A DNA stretch of 64,000 nucleotides from Haloprofundus marisrubri (GCF_001469955.1 NZ_LOPU01000029.1:62001-126000), one strand, 5' to 3'. Counted from the first letter of the stretch, positions 17,742 through 27,485 are shown. Notes: generated from the letters alone by a model not told the origin. A program made the numbers and translations.

Positions 17742-18824
17742 ATGACGACGCGAACACCGCTTGCGACACGTGATTCGGAACTGACACGCCGCATTCTCAC
17801 GACACTGGCGCTCGTGGTCGCACTCGATGCGATGCTGGTCGCCGTCGTCGGCTTTCTCCTCGCGCCGTGGCTGGCACCATTTGGCGACGCGGTGGCCGCT
17901 GCGCTCGGCGTCGCGTCGCTGCCGTCGTCCGTTCGCGCCGTCGCCGTCGCGGTACCGGTCGTTTCGCTGTTTCTATGGCTCCAACTCCGCTACACTCGCC
18001 GCCAGACGCTCACGGCCGTCGACGCCCGCGTCGTCGCCGACGACGAGTACACTGACCTGCGCGGCCGCGTGACGCGCCTCTCTTCGCAGGCAGACCTCAC
18101 GCCACCAGCGCTGGCCGTCGCCGAGACCAGTGTTCCGAACAGTTTCACTGTGGGTGGTCTCCGCGAGTCGGTGCTGGTCGTCTCGATGGGGTTGCTAGAG
18201 ACCTTGTCCGACGAGGAACTGGACGCCGTGCTCGCCCACGAACTCGCGCACGTGAAGAACCACGACGCGACGGTGATGACGCTGGCGACGTTCCTGCCGG
18301 CGGTGACGAGCGGGCAGTTTTCGCTTCTGGACGCCGTGACGCCGCGGGGTGTGAGTCGCGGTGCGACGACTGTCGCTCTCGGTGTCGTCGCGGCGGTTCT
18401 GTTCGGCCTGTCGGCGGCCGTCGGCGGCGCTCTCGACTCGCTGTCGGGACTCGTCCTCGTGGTGCTGTTCTCGCTGCTGTTCGGCGGTATCGTCCTCGGC
18501 GTGGTCACCACGCCGGTCGTCTCCTTGGCGGGTCGACTCTCCCGGTCGCGGGAGTTCGCCGCCGACCGCGCGGCGGCGCTCTCGACGGGCAACCCGGCGG
18601 CGGTGGCGGCGGCGATTCGCCGACTCGACTCGGCGGTCCCCGTCGCCCCCAACCGGGATTTACGTCGCTCCGCTGGGGTCCGCGGACTCTGTTTTCTGCC
18701 CCACGGCTTCGAGACCGACCGCGACGAGGCCGACGGGTTCTCCGTGACCGTCGAGACGCACCCGGCGGCGACAGAGCGCGTCGCACGACTCCGCGAGTTA
18801 GCCGGCGAACTCGAAGAACAGTAG
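17742..18824 (+). CDS. M48-family (HtpX-like) membrane zinc metalloprotease
   Basis: 360 residues. Two membrane helices (about 20-80) come first. The zinc site 'HELAHVKNHD' gives His166, Glu167 and His170, and the third ligand lies in 'SREFAADRAAAL'. Two further helices sit between them, as in HtpX. Such proteases remove misfolded membrane proteins. The C-terminal segment after residue 300 ('FLPHGFETDRDEADGFSVTVETHPAATERVARL') is typical of haloarchaeal members. Divergent from the DUF58 operon, with 151 bases between start codons. Confidence 0.93.
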   Translation: MTTRTPLATRDSELTRRILTTLALVVALDAMLVAVVGFLLAPWLAPFGDAVAAALGVASLPSSVRAVAVAVPVVSLFLWLQLRYTRRQTLTAVDARVVADDEYTDLRGRVTRLSSQADLTPPALAVAETSVPNSFTVGGLRESVLVVSMGLLETLSDEELDAVLAHELAHVKNHDATVMTLATFLPAVTSGQFSLLDAVTPRGVSRGATTVALGVVAAVLFGLSAAVGGALDSLSGLVLVVLFSLLFGGIVLGVVTTPVVSLAGRLSRSREFAADRAAALSTGNPAAVAAAIRRLDSAVPVAPNRDLRRSAGVRGLCFLPHGFETDRDEADGFSVTVETHPAATERVARLRELAGELEEQ

Positions 18825-18861
18825 CCGAAGAAGACGGGGGCGAGCGCTAACCACCAACACC

Positions 18862-18869
18862 CATATACC
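18862..18869 (+). promoter_or_regulatory. TATA-like element of the 84-residue membrane protein gene
   Basis: CATATACC is centred 24-25 bases before ATG 18890, consistent with a leaderless transcript and supporting the reality of the small gene. Confidence 0.45.
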
Positions 18870-18889
18870 GGCGGTTCCAACGCCCGTGC

Positions 18890-19144
18890 ATGGTTACGAT
18901 ACTGGAGTTCATCACGGAACTCGTGGTGAGCACGTTCACGCTCATCGGGTTGTTCATCACCGACGTGTTGCTGTCCGGCGGCGACATCCTCTCCATCGCG
19001 TTCCGCGCCGTCTCGATGGCTGTCGGCGGCGCGATGGTCGTCGGCGCGTCCGTCGCGTTGCTCTACCTCGCCGTCGGTGCGCTCGTCCGCGAGTTCGGCG
19101 TCAACGTCTCGTCGCCCGGTCGTACGCGCGTCCGGCGAGACTGA
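18890..19144 (+). CDS. Small two-helix membrane protein
   Basis: 84 residues with helices at about 4-26 ('ILEFITELVVSTFTLIGLFITDVLL') and 36-66 ('AFRAVSMAVGGAMVVGASVALLYLAVGALV'), then a short basic tail 'RTRVRRD'. A TATA-like element sits at the right distance. No family recognised. Its last 44 bases overlap the end of the convergent Mer-like gene. Confidence 0.65.
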   Translation: MVTILEFITELVVSTFTLIGLFITDVLLSGGDILSIAFRAVSMAVGGAMVVGASVALLYLAVGALVREFGVNVSSPGRTRVRRD

Positions 19145-20084
19145 CTGCGGATTCGAGGTCCGGACCGAGCGGCGACCCGACGACGACGCTGTCGGCGTGC
19201 CGAAGCACTTTCTCCATCCGCGTCGTCACCTCGCCGACCGTTCCGGCCATACAGAACGCGTCGACCATCGCGGGCGTCACGAGGTCGAACGCCTCCGAGA
19301 ACTCGCCCGCGCTGATTCTCTCGCCGATTTCACTTGCTCGCTCGTGGTCGATACCGTGTCGGTCCAGCACCGGCGGGGCCGCTCCCGCGGCGATGAACGC
19401 GACCGGCGGGCGGGCGGCCTCACGTGCGGACTCCCTTCCCTTGGCGACGCTCACTGAGGCATAAGCAGCCAAGTCGAACTCGCCGCGGTCGGCGGGTCGT
19501 TCGTCCAGTCCTTCGTCGACCTGCTCGCGTGCCCACGCCAAATCGTCGGGGTGCGAACCGTTGAACAGCAGGCCGTCGGCGTGCTTGGCGGCCATCCGGC
19601 ACATGTGCGGCCCTTCGCCGCCGACGTACACCGGAATCTCGCCCGGTGGGTCGTAGTTCAGTCCGGCGTCGTGGGCTTCGAACGTGCCCTCGTGGTCGAC
19701 GCGTTCGCCGTTCCAGAGCTTCTGGGCGACTTTGAACGCCTCCAACACGGGTCGGAGGCCGCGTTCGTCTTCGAGACCCAGATTCCGAAGCGTCGAGGGG
19801 TCGCCGGGGCCGATACCGAACGTCGCACGGCCGTTACTGGCTTCGGCGAGCGTCGCCACCTTCGAGGCGAGCGTAACGGGGTGAATCTCGAAGGGGTTGG
19901 CGACGCCCGGACCGAGTCGAACCGACTCCGTCGCGGCGGCCATCTGCGAGAGAACGGCGAAGGGGTCGCGGTTGTTGTAGTGCGCCGAGACGAACACCGA
20001 GTCGAAGCCGGTCTCCTCGGCGGCGACGCCGAGGTCGACGAGTTCGTCGATAGGATGTTCGGGGGTCAGTTCGATGCCGAGCAT
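19101..20084 (-). CDS. mer: F420-dependent 5,10-methylenetetrahydromethanopterin reductase-like (LLM flavin/F420 oxidoreductase)
   Basis: 327 residues from ATG 20084; an open extension to 20507 is not conserved-looking and is rejected. The bacterial-luciferase-like TIM barrel is evident: 'MLGIELTPEHPIDELVDLGVAAEETGFDSVFVSAHYNNRDPFAVLSQMAAAT' start, 'ATFGIGPGDPSTLRNLG' and 'VGGEGPHMCRMAAKHADGLLFNG'. This matches the Mer group, which reduces methylene- to methyl-tetrahydropterin with reduced F420. Haloarchaea do not make methane; a one-carbon role with tetrahydrofolate has been suggested for the family. cofE, for F420 tailing, lies 2 kb away. Confidence 0.85.
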   Translation of the reverse strand: MLGIELTPEHPIDELVDLGVAAEETGFDSVFVSAHYNNRDPFAVLSQMAAATESVRLGPGVANPFEIHPVTLASKVATLAEASNGRATFGIGPGDPSTLRNLGLEDERGLRPVLEAFKVAQKLWNGERVDHEGTFEAHDAGLNYDPPGEIPVYVGGEGPHMCRMAAKHADGLLFNGSHPDDLAWAREQVDEGLDERPADRGEFDLAAYASVSVAKGRESAREAARPPVAFIAAGAAPPVLDRHGIDHERASEIGERISAGEFSEAFDLVTPAMVDAFCMAGTVGEVTTRMEKVLRHADSVVVGSPLGPDLESAVSLAGRAYDRATRR

Positions 20085-20304
20085 CTTCCTCCTCTTCGTT
20101 TCTGTCGCCGGCGGCGGCGCTTGCGGGGTGTCGTCATTCGTCTGCGCCGAAGGAGTCTGTGAATAAAAACATCGCCGTCGCGTCACGACCTGCCGCGGTC
20201 TCTGTTTTGCTCTTGCTGAGGTCACGCAGATACGACGGAACTCGCGTGCAGAGCACAGGGGTACATCCAGTAGCCTTATTCTCTGACCGCGAAAGGACAA
20301 CTGC

Positions 20305-20721
20305 GTGTCCAACCACTCCGATGTCCTTGGGCGGCGACGACTGCTTGGTGGCCTGAGCACGGTGGTGTGTACCTCCGTTGCGGGATGCACGTCTTTCGGC
20401 GACTCTCGAACCACGACCGGACAGAGCGCGAGGGTTACGATTGTACTCGAAAATCCCAGCGACACCGAACAGCGGTACGAAATCGAAGTCGTCTGGGGAG
20501 AGGGCAATCGCAGTCAGTTCAGCGGGGTTCTGCAACCTGCAGCGTCGGATGTCGAGATGCTCGCCACCACTGGTACGGCACCTGAGTCGGCGACGTTCTT
20601 CGTCGGCGCGGCCAACAGCGGCCAGAGCGGTACGTGGAATCCGACCGACTGTCCCGACTATCGCGTCGACGCTGTAATCGAAAACGGCAATCCATCGTTC
20701 GAGACCACTTGCCAAGTCTGA
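20305..20721 (+). CDS. Tat-exported lipoprotein, unknown function
   Basis: 138 residues from GTG 20305. 'GRRRLLGG' (residues 9-16) is a twin-arginine signal and 'SVAGC' gives a lipobox cysteine at 28, so the protein is probably lipid-anchored outside the membrane. The mature part reads as one beta-sandwich ('VTIVLENPSDTEQRYEIEVVW', 'RVDAVIENGNP') and two cysteines near the end may pair. No enzyme motif. It stands between two divergent units and has no obvious operon partner. Confidence 0.8.
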   Translation: MSNHSDVLGRRRLLGGLSTVVCTSVAGCTSFGDSRTTTGQSARVTIVLENPSDTEQRYEIEVVWGEGNRSQFSGVLQPAASDVEMLATTGTAPESATFFVGAANSGQSGTWNPTDCPDYRVDAVIENGNPSFETTCQV

Positions 20722-20810
20722 CCTCTTCGCGCTGCATACACACTGTATTTAGCACGCCGTGCATTCCCAGTTCGATTCGCTCATCCTCGCGTGAAGCGCC
20801 GCCACGCGAA

Positions 20811-20819
20811 CGTTTTTGC
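20811..20819 (+). promoter_or_regulatory. TATA-like element of the aminotransferase gene
   Basis: CGTTTTTGC is centred about 27 bases before ATG 20842. It decides the start: an in-frame GTG at 20791 would lie upstream of the expected transcription start. Confidence 0.45.
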
Positions 20820-20841
20820 CGCGCTGGTCGCCACCACGACC

Positions 20842-21996
20842 ATGGTAACACCCACCGAACGCGTGCGGTCGGTCGACCGCTCCAGCATCCGCGTGATGTT
20901 CGACCTCGCGGAGGCGACCGACCGCGACCTCGTCCGTCTGGAAGTCGGCGAACCGGACTTCGACACGCCCGAACACGTCGTTTCCGCCGCCGCCGAGGCC
21001 GCCCGCGCCGGAAAGACGCACTACACCGCAAACGCCGGCCTCCCGGAGGTCCGCGAAGCCATCGGCGAGACGATGGCCGACCGCTTCGACGTGGCGGTCA
21101 GCGCTGACGAAGTCGTCGTCACCAACGGCGGGATGGAAGCCTTGCTCCTCGCCGTGCTCTCTACTGTGGGTCCCGACGAGGAACTGCTCATCCCCTCGCC
21201 CGGATGGCCGAACTACTGGTCGCAGGCGAAACTCGCCGACGGCGTCCCCGTCGAAGTGCCGATGCCCGCCGACGAAGGGTATCCGCTCGACGTAGAGCGC
21301 GTCCGCGACGCGTTGAACGACAACACCGCCGCAGTGATGCTCTGTTCGCCCTCGAATCCGACGGGCAGGATGTACGACGAGAGCGCGATTCGGGAAGTCG
21401 TCGCCGCCGCCGCCGAGTACGACGCGTACGTCATCGCCGACGAGGTGTATCTGGGCCTCGCCTACGACCGCGACCCGACCGGCATCGCGGCGCTCACTGG
21501 CTACCCCGACCACGTGCTGACCGTCAACTCCTGTTCGAAGACGTACGCGATGACCGGGTGGCGCGTTGGCTGGCTCTGCGGCCCCGAAGAGATAATCGAC
21601 GAGGTGAACAAGATTCACGAGAGCACCACCTCGTGTGCGTCGAGTGTCGCCCAACACGCCGCGCTCGCGGCGCTGACGGGGCCACAAGACCCGGTCGAGG
21701 AGATGTACGAGGCGTTCCGCGAGCGTCGCGACTACGTCGTCGAACGCATCGACGATATCGACGGGCTCAGTTGCCCGAAACCGCAGGGCGCGTTCTACGC
21801 GTTCCTCGATATCGACATGGAAGGGTCGAGTCTCGATATCGCCAAAGAACTGCTCACCGAGTACGGCGTCGTTCTCGCACCCGGTGACGGCTTCGGCGAC
21901 GCGGGTGCCGGAAAGCTTCGACTCAGTTTCGCCAACAGCCTCGACCGACTCGAACTCGGCTTCGACCGTATCGAGCGGGCGCTCGAAGCACGCTGA
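20842..21996 (+). CDS. PLP-dependent class I/II aminotransferase
   Basis: 384 residues. Fold-type I motifs are complete: 'VGEPDFDTPEHV', 'TNGGMEALLLAV', 'SPSNPTGRMYDE', 'VIADEVYLGLAYD' and the PLP lysine Lys233 in 'NSCSKTYAMTGWRVGW'; the carboxylate-binding arginine is in 'AGKLRLSFANS'. This is the aspartate/aromatic aminotransferase group (AspB-like), moving an amino group between an amino acid and a 2-oxoacid. Substrate cannot be fixed from sequence. It converges with cofE, 42 bases apart. Confidence 0.93.
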   Translation: MVTPTERVRSVDRSSIRVMFDLAEATDRDLVRLEVGEPDFDTPEHVVSAAAEAARAGKTHYTANAGLPEVREAIGETMADRFDVAVSADEVVVTNGGMEALLLAVLSTVGPDEELLIPSPGWPNYWSQAKLADGVPVEVPMPADEGYPLDVERVRDALNDNTAAVMLCSPSNPTGRMYDESAIREVVAAAAEYDAYVIADEVYLGLAYDRDPTGIAALTGYPDHVLTVNSCSKTYAMTGWRVGWLCGPEEIIDEVNKIHESTTSCASSVAQHAALAALTGPQDPVEEMYEAFRERRDYVVERIDDIDGLSCPKPQGAFYAFLDIDMEGSSLDIAKELLTEYGVVLAPGDGFGDAGAGKLRLSFANSLDRLELGFDRIERALEAR

Positions 21997-22038
21997 ACCA
22001 TACTCCATCGGTCGGCGGTCACGGCCGCCGGAACCCCT

Positions 22039-22797
22039 TCAGTTCGACTCGAACTCCCACTCTCTGAGCGCCTGCCGGACGAAGTCGCCCTCCACTTCAC
22101 GGAAGTGGGCGTCCGAACCGGCGTGGTCGCCGAACTCGAAGCCCCGAACGACGACGACGGGTGTTCCACCGTCACCCTCGCCGGCGACGAGGTTTGCCGC
22201 CGCAGCGAGTTCGTCGACGACGTTCTGGACCGTGACGCCGAGTTCGCGGCCGTCGCGGTCGGACTCGCCGCGCCAGTCGCGGGAGGCGGGCATCCCGGCC
22301 CAGCCGATGGCGACGCCGCGCTGACCGTGACGGAACGGCCGCCCACAGGTGTCGGTGACGATGACACGGTCGGCGGGCAGTTCCTCGCGGATGCGTGCGG
22401 CGCTCTCGGAGGGTCGCTTCGGCAGCAACAGGAGGTCCGCGCCGGCGACGTTCGAGCGGTCGATACCGGCGTTGACGCTGACGTGACCGAACCGCGACTC
22501 GGTCAACAGAAACGGGGCCTCCATGATAATCTCGGTACTCTCCTCCAAGACGGCCTGTGCGAATCTCGGGTCCTTCTCGTCACCGGAGATGGATTCGAGG
22601 CGGGCGGCTATCTCTCTGGCACGCGGTCCCGCCGGAAACGCCGAGAGGTCGGCGAGACGACCTTCGGCTTTCGAGACGACGGTGCTGGCGACGCAGACCA
22701 CGTCGTCTTCGTCGAGGTCGACGCGGTCACGAATCAGCGCCGCGAGGTCGTCTCCCGGTCGAATCTCCGGGAGGTCGGCAACGGCGAACAGTTCCAT
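22039..22797 (-). CDS. cofE: Coenzyme F420-0:L-glutamate ligase
   Basis: 252 residues from ATG 22797; an open extension to 22941 enters the next gene. Family hallmarks: 'DLPEIRPGDDLAALIRD', 'DDVVCVASTVVSKAEGR', 'NAGIDRSNVAGADLLLLPKRPSESAARIR', 'VIVTDTCGRPFRHGQRGVAIGWAG'. CofE adds glutamates to F420-0 using GTP, giving the F420 tail. The gene follows the phosphoesterase-like gene by 43 bases on the same strand, so they may be cotranscribed. The Mer-like F420 enzyme is nearby. Confidence 0.95.
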   Translation of the reverse strand: MELFAVADLPEIRPGDDLAALIRDRVDLDEDDVVCVASTVVSKAEGRLADLSAFPAGPRAREIAARLESISGDEKDPRFAQAVLEESTEIIMEAPFLLTESRFGHVSVNAGIDRSNVAGADLLLLPKRPSESAARIREELPADRVIVTDTCGRPFRHGQRGVAIGWAGMPASRDWRGESDRDGRELGVTVQNVVDELAAAANLVAGEGDGGTPVVVVRGFEFGDHAGSDAHFREVEGDFVRQALREWEFESN

Positions 22798-22840
22798 ACT
22801 CCGAGGTTGCGGAGTGGCGTGAAAAACGCCGCGCTGCCGG

Positions 22841-23362
22841 TCAATCGAACTGCAACTGCTCGTGCGGCAACAACACCGTCTCGTACTCGCCGTCTTCGAC
22901 TTGAACCAGAAACATCGTCGGTTGCGTCGTCGGGGGCGCACCCGTCGCGCTGCCGGGGTGGAGCATCCGAACCCCGTCGCTGCGTTCGTCCATCGGGTCG
23001 TGGTCGCCGCCGAGCACGCCGACGATTTCGGGTCCGTTCTTCTCCCCAGCGACGAGGCCAGCGTCGGCGCGTTCTCGAACGGTGTCGACGAGCTGCGTGC
23101 GGTCGCGGGCGACGACGAACGTCACGTCCTCGAACTCGGCGGTTTCGACCATCGGGAGGTCCAACTCCGGCGGGTCGTCCTCGCCGGCGACGGCCGTCAC
23201 CATCCCATCCGTGAGCGCCAACACCGTCTCGTAGGCGTCGACCGAGTCGAACTCGCCGGTGTGGAGGGTGTAGTCCGCGTCGGTCAGTCGCTGCCGTACC
23301 CACGCCGGGAGACGGTCCGCGCTCGACGGGACGTGTGTGTCGCCGAGTATGGCAACCTGCAT
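22841..23362 (-). CDS. YfcE/MJ0936-type phosphoesterase-fold protein with most metal ligands replaced
   Basis: 173 residues from ATG 23362. Overall it follows the small calcineurin-like phosphodiesterase family: 'MQVAILGDTHVPSSAD' at the start and 'VRMLHPGSATGAPPTTQPTMFL' near the end. Asp8 and His10 of 'GDTH' remain. The other metal sites differ from what I know of the family: 'HTGEFDS' (Glu37 for Asp), 'AGEDDP' for 'xGNxD', 'VARD' for 'TH-G', and 'LGGDHDP' (119-122) for 'GHTH'. So it may have changed metal, chemistry or become a binding protein. Upstream of cofE on the same strand. Confidence 0.8.
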   Translation of the reverse strand: MQVAILGDTHVPSSADRLPAWVRQRLTDADYTLHTGEFDSVDAYETVLALTDGMVTAVAGEDDPPELDLPMVETAEFEDVTFVVARDRTQLVDTVRERADAGLVAGEKNGPEIVGVLGGDHDPMDERSDGVRMLHPGSATGAPPTTQPTMFLVQVEDGEYETVLLPHEQLQFD

Positions 23363-23412
23363 ACGGGGAAGTCCGCCACGCCGACCGCAAAAACCGTTGT
23401 GCCGGTGAACTA

Positions 23413-24687
23413 ATGGCCCGTATGCCACACGTCGTCACCGTCGTTCTCCGAAACGACGCGGACGTCCTCCTGATACGCCGCAGCGACGCCGTCGGCACCT
23501 ACCCGGGGCTGTGGGGTGGCGTCTCCGGCTACGTCGAAGGCGCACCCGAAGACGCCGTCGACGACGCCCGCCGCGAACTTAGCGAGGAGACCGGCATCGA
23601 CACCGAGGACGCGGCGCTCGTCCGCGCGGGCGACCCCTTGCACGTCGTCGACGACGAGACCGACCGCGAGTGGACCGTCCATCCGTTCCTGTTCGAGACC
23701 AGTTCACGGGAAGTAACGCCGAACGCGGAACTCGCCGACTGGGAGTGGGTCCAGCCACCGGCGATGTTCGACCGCAAAACGGTGCCCGAACTCTGGGAGA
23801 CGTACCGCCGCGTCGCGCCGACGGTCGAAAGCATCCGCGGCGACGAGAGTCACGGCGCGGCGTTTCTGTCGATTCGCGCGCTCGAAGTCCTCCGCGACGA
23901 GGCCGCGGCCATCGTCTCCAGCGGTGACCACACAGACGCGTGGGACACTCTCGCCGCTGTCGCCCGCGAACTCCGCGACGCCCGTCCCGGGATGGCGGTC
24001 GTCCAGAACCGCGTCAACCGGGCGATGTACGAGGCCGATTCGACTCCAGAGAGCGTCCGCGAGGCAACGTCGAGAGTGATTCGGGACGCCCTCGACGCCG
24101 ACGACGACGCGGCGTCGCACGCGACGGACCTCCTCTCGACGCTCGACGATGGTCCAGTAGCGACGCTTTCTCGGTCGGGAACGGTGACGACGGCGCTCTC
24201 GGCGGCCGACCGTCCGCTGCTCGTCGCCGAGTCGCGTCCGGGTGGCGAGGGCGTCGCAACCGCCGAGTCGTTCGCCGAGATGGGAAGAAACGTGACGCTC
24301 ACCACGGACGCGGCGCTCGCACACGTCGCCGCCGAGAACGACGTGTCCGCCGCGCTGGTCGGCGCGGATACGGTGTTTTCGGATAGCAGTGTCGTCAACA
24401 AAGTCGGGACCAGAACGCTGTCGCTCGTCGCCCGGCGGGAAGGGTTTCCGCTGTACGTCGTCGCCGCCGCCGACAAAGTGAGTACCGACGACGAGTTTTC
24501 GCCGGAGTCGCGGCCCGAGTCGGACCTCTACGACGGCGACGCGTCGCTCACCGTCGAAAACCCCTTGTTCGACCGGACGCCTGCGGACCTCGTGGCGGGC
24601 GTCGTCACCGAGTCGGGCGTCGTCGACGCCGACGAGGTGCAACGACTCGCAGACGAACGGCGCGAGTGGCAGAAGTGGGACGGGTGA
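23413..24687 (+). CDS. Fusion of NUDIX domain and eIF-2B-like (ribose-1,5-bisphosphate isomerase-type) domain
   Basis: 424 residues. Residues 1-130 are a NUDIX domain ('WGGVSGYVEG', 'ARRELSEETGID' at 52-63; the spacing between box glycine and first Glu is one residue longer than canonical). From about 140 an eIF-2B alpha/R15P isomerase-like domain follows: 'GMAVVQNRVNRAMYEA', 'LSRSGTVTTALS', 'VAESRPGGEG', 'ALVGADTVFSDSSVVNKVGTRTLSLVARREGFPLYVVAAADK' and 'NPLFDRTPADLVAGVVTESGVVD'. The lyase-like part suggests sugar-phosphate or nucleotide salvage, with the NUDIX part possibly supplying the substrate. ATG 23422 is an alternative start. Divergent from the phosphoesterase. Confidence 0.88.
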   Translation: MARMPHVVTVVLRNDADVLLIRRSDAVGTYPGLWGGVSGYVEGAPEDAVDDARRELSEETGIDTEDAALVRAGDPLHVVDDETDREWTVHPFLFETSSREVTPNAELADWEWVQPPAMFDRKTVPELWETYRRVAPTVESIRGDESHGAAFLSIRALEVLRDEAAAIVSSGDHTDAWDTLAAVARELRDARPGMAVVQNRVNRAMYEADSTPESVREATSRVIRDALDADDDAASHATDLLSTLDDGPVATLSRSGTVTTALSAADRPLLVAESRPGGEGVATAESFAEMGRNVTLTTDAALAHVAAENDVSAALVGADTVFSDSSVVNKVGTRTLSLVARREGFPLYVVAAADKVSTDDEFSPESRPESDLYDGDASLTVENPLFDRTPADLVAGVVTESGVVDADEVQRLADERREWQKWDG

Positions 24688-24809
24688 AGATGAAGGTGAG
24701 CGAGAGTCACTGTGATGTGGAACTCCGGCCCGGCGTCGCACCGATAAGTATCAGCGACGAGAGACGCCTTCCCGAGAGCGACGGTGGTCCTGAAGGGGTC
24801 TGATTTCTC

Positions 24810-25403
24810 TCAGCGCTTCGGGTTGACCATCATATCGAGAGCGACGGTGCAAGCGATGAGTACCCCAGCATCGGTCTCGGGGGCGACTTCGATGCCGTAG
24901 CTGTCTCGAAGTCGGAACCAGTCTTTGGAAATCTCCGCGATGCGCTCACCGTCGCGCACCATCCGGTACTCGTAATCGAGGACGTTTCCTACGACGAGAG
25001 TCGTTGGCATCCCCGGAACAGAGACGCTGAATCGGTCACGGATTGGAGAGACGACGGCTTTGTGTATCGTCGCTGCTCGCTCGCCGTTCTTTTCGACCGT
25101 CATCGTCTCTCTGGCGCGTGCGACCCGTTCTTGTATCCTGTACTCGTCGCCCGCTCCGAGGTCGGTCATCTTCAGCGTCTCTCGGAGACGAAGTGCTTTC
25201 CCGTCTACCTCGAACACTGCCACGCCCACTTGGTTTTCGACGACGTAGTCGTCACCGACCGAGACCAGCCGTTGGGTCATCTTGTACCGGTCCCACTCTC
25301 CGGTGTCGGGTCGCTCTCCACCGCGAACTGCTGCGCGTCTGTTCGCACGTCGTTGCTCGCGTCTGTTCTGTCGTCGTTCTCGCCGCTCTGCTCTGCGACT
25401 CAT
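24810..25403 (-). CDS. LURP-one/phospholipid scramblase-like protein
   Basis: 197 residues from ATG 25403 (an in-frame start at 25433 is possible). A strongly basic N-terminal tail of about 38 residues ('RRAERRERRQNRREQRRANRR') precedes a tubby-like beta barrel: 'YKMTQRLVSVGDDYVVENQVGVAVFEVDGKALRLRETL', 'YRIQERVARARETMTVEKNG', 'YEYRMVRDGERIAEISKDWFRLRDSYGIEV'. This is the LURP-one-related family; members bind membranes or phosphoinositide-like lipids, but archaeal roles are unknown. The basic tail could bind nucleic acid or acidic membrane. Single gene. Confidence 0.85.
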   Translation of the reverse strand: MSRRAERRERRQNRREQRRANRRAAVRGGERPDTGEWDRYKMTQRLVSVGDDYVVENQVGVAVFEVDGKALRLRETLKMTDLGAGDEYRIQERVARARETMTVEKNGERAATIHKAVVSPIRDRFSVSVPGMPTTLVVGNVLDYEYRMVRDGERIAEISKDWFRLRDSYGIEVAPETDAGVLIACTVALDMMVNPKR

Positions 25404-25809
25404 ACTCGAAGGTACGCGCGAGCGGAGCATCAACGTCTAGTCTGACTAACCAGTAGCTCTACTGCGACGGACGGTTTTTATGCCCGGAACACCCCATCTC
25501 GGAGAATTACGACAACGCCTCTCGCAGAGGACACCGAAGCCACAACCGACCGCTGACCGCGTGTTCGGTACTGTTGGTCTCGTGCGTGGACGCCCCGCGC
25601 ATCCACACTGGAGACGAGTGACGGCCCATTACTCGGTTCACTGACGGTGAGGCGATAGAGGAATTTTCCCAGCGACCGCGGTCGGTGAGCTAATCCGAGA
25701 GCAGAAGAATCGGAATAGAATCCTCGGCCCGTTACTGTACTTGCGCGGGGATATTCTTCACAAATACTACTGCTAGTTTAAGAACTCAGATACGGTACAT
25801 TTAATTGTC
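25404..25809. other. 406-base intergenic stretch between divergent genes
   Basis: No convincing gene. A 54-codon open frame (25480-25644) starts inside a TATA-like 'GTTTTTATG' and has no family features. Just downstream, CCTCT-CGC-AGAGG (25518-25530) forms a short hairpin, so a small non-coding RNA starting near 25505 is conceivable but unsupported. The last 65 bases are AT-rich and contain 'GTTTAAG' about 30 bases before the DUF5518 start at 25810, its likely promoter. Confidence 0.4.
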
Positions 25810-26214
25810 ATGGCAGAAGTCAGTTGGCGCGCAGTTGCGGTGGGGTTCGTCGTGACACTAATCATCGGACTCATTAGTGGATACACGATCCCGTTCACAG
25901 ATATGGTAATACCCGTCATCGGCTGGGGGCTGACGGGGTTCGTCGGCGGTGCCGCTGCCGGTTACATGGCGGGGCACGGAATCTCGAACGGAGCGGTCAA
26001 CGGCATTTTAGCGACGACTATCGGCGCGATACTCGTCCTCGGGTTCTTCGCCGTCCTCGGGACCGTCCTCTTCGGAGTTGTGGGGCTGTCAGTGTTCCTG
26101 GGTTCGTTCTTGGTGCTCGGACTCTACGCGATTCCCGGTGCAGTCGGCGGGGCCGTCGGGGCACTGTTGAAGGGCAGTGAACCGACAGAAACCGGCCGAC
26201 CGGCGGGCCGCTAA
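25810..26214 (+). CDS. DUF5518 membrane protein, copy 1
   Basis: 134 residues, nearly all hydrophobic, with about four helices: 7-25, 35-57 ('PVIGWGLTGFVGGAAAGYMAGHG'), 62-90 and 93-120. The Gly-rich 'AAAGYMAGHGISNGAVNGILATTIGAI' is typical of DUF5518, a haloarchaeal family of unknown function. It has the same length as the protein at 34163-34567 and is identical to it at roughly two thirds of positions. A third member lies at 33714-34076. Confidence 0.85.
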   Translation: MAEVSWRAVAVGFVVTLIIGLISGYTIPFTDMVIPVIGWGLTGFVGGAAAGYMAGHGISNGAVNGILATTIGAILVLGFFAVLGTVLFGVVGLSVFLGSFLVLGLYAIPGAVGGAVGALLKGSEPTETGRPAGR

Positions 26215-26381
26215 CCATCCAATTTTTTCGCTCAGGGAGAGGGGTCCAAGAGAGAGGTTCGAATCGACCACCAGGCCGCGCTCGAAACGAGAGGTTCATC
26301 AGTCGCTATCGGCAACGGACTGGTGGTGGCGATGACGAAAGTTACCCCCACTTAGCCCCTTGTGATGACGAATTACACTGA

Positions 26382-27485
<1,104 letters not shown>

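Noticed and set aside
25480-25644. A 54-codon frame starting ATGCCCGGAACA
   Set aside because: Its ATG lies within a TATA-like run, composition is Pro/Arg-rich, and nothing supports coding.
26225-26300. A GGTTCGAATC sequence resembling a tRNA T-loop
   Set aside because: Flanking bases cannot form the T-stem and no acceptor or anticodon arm can be drawn.
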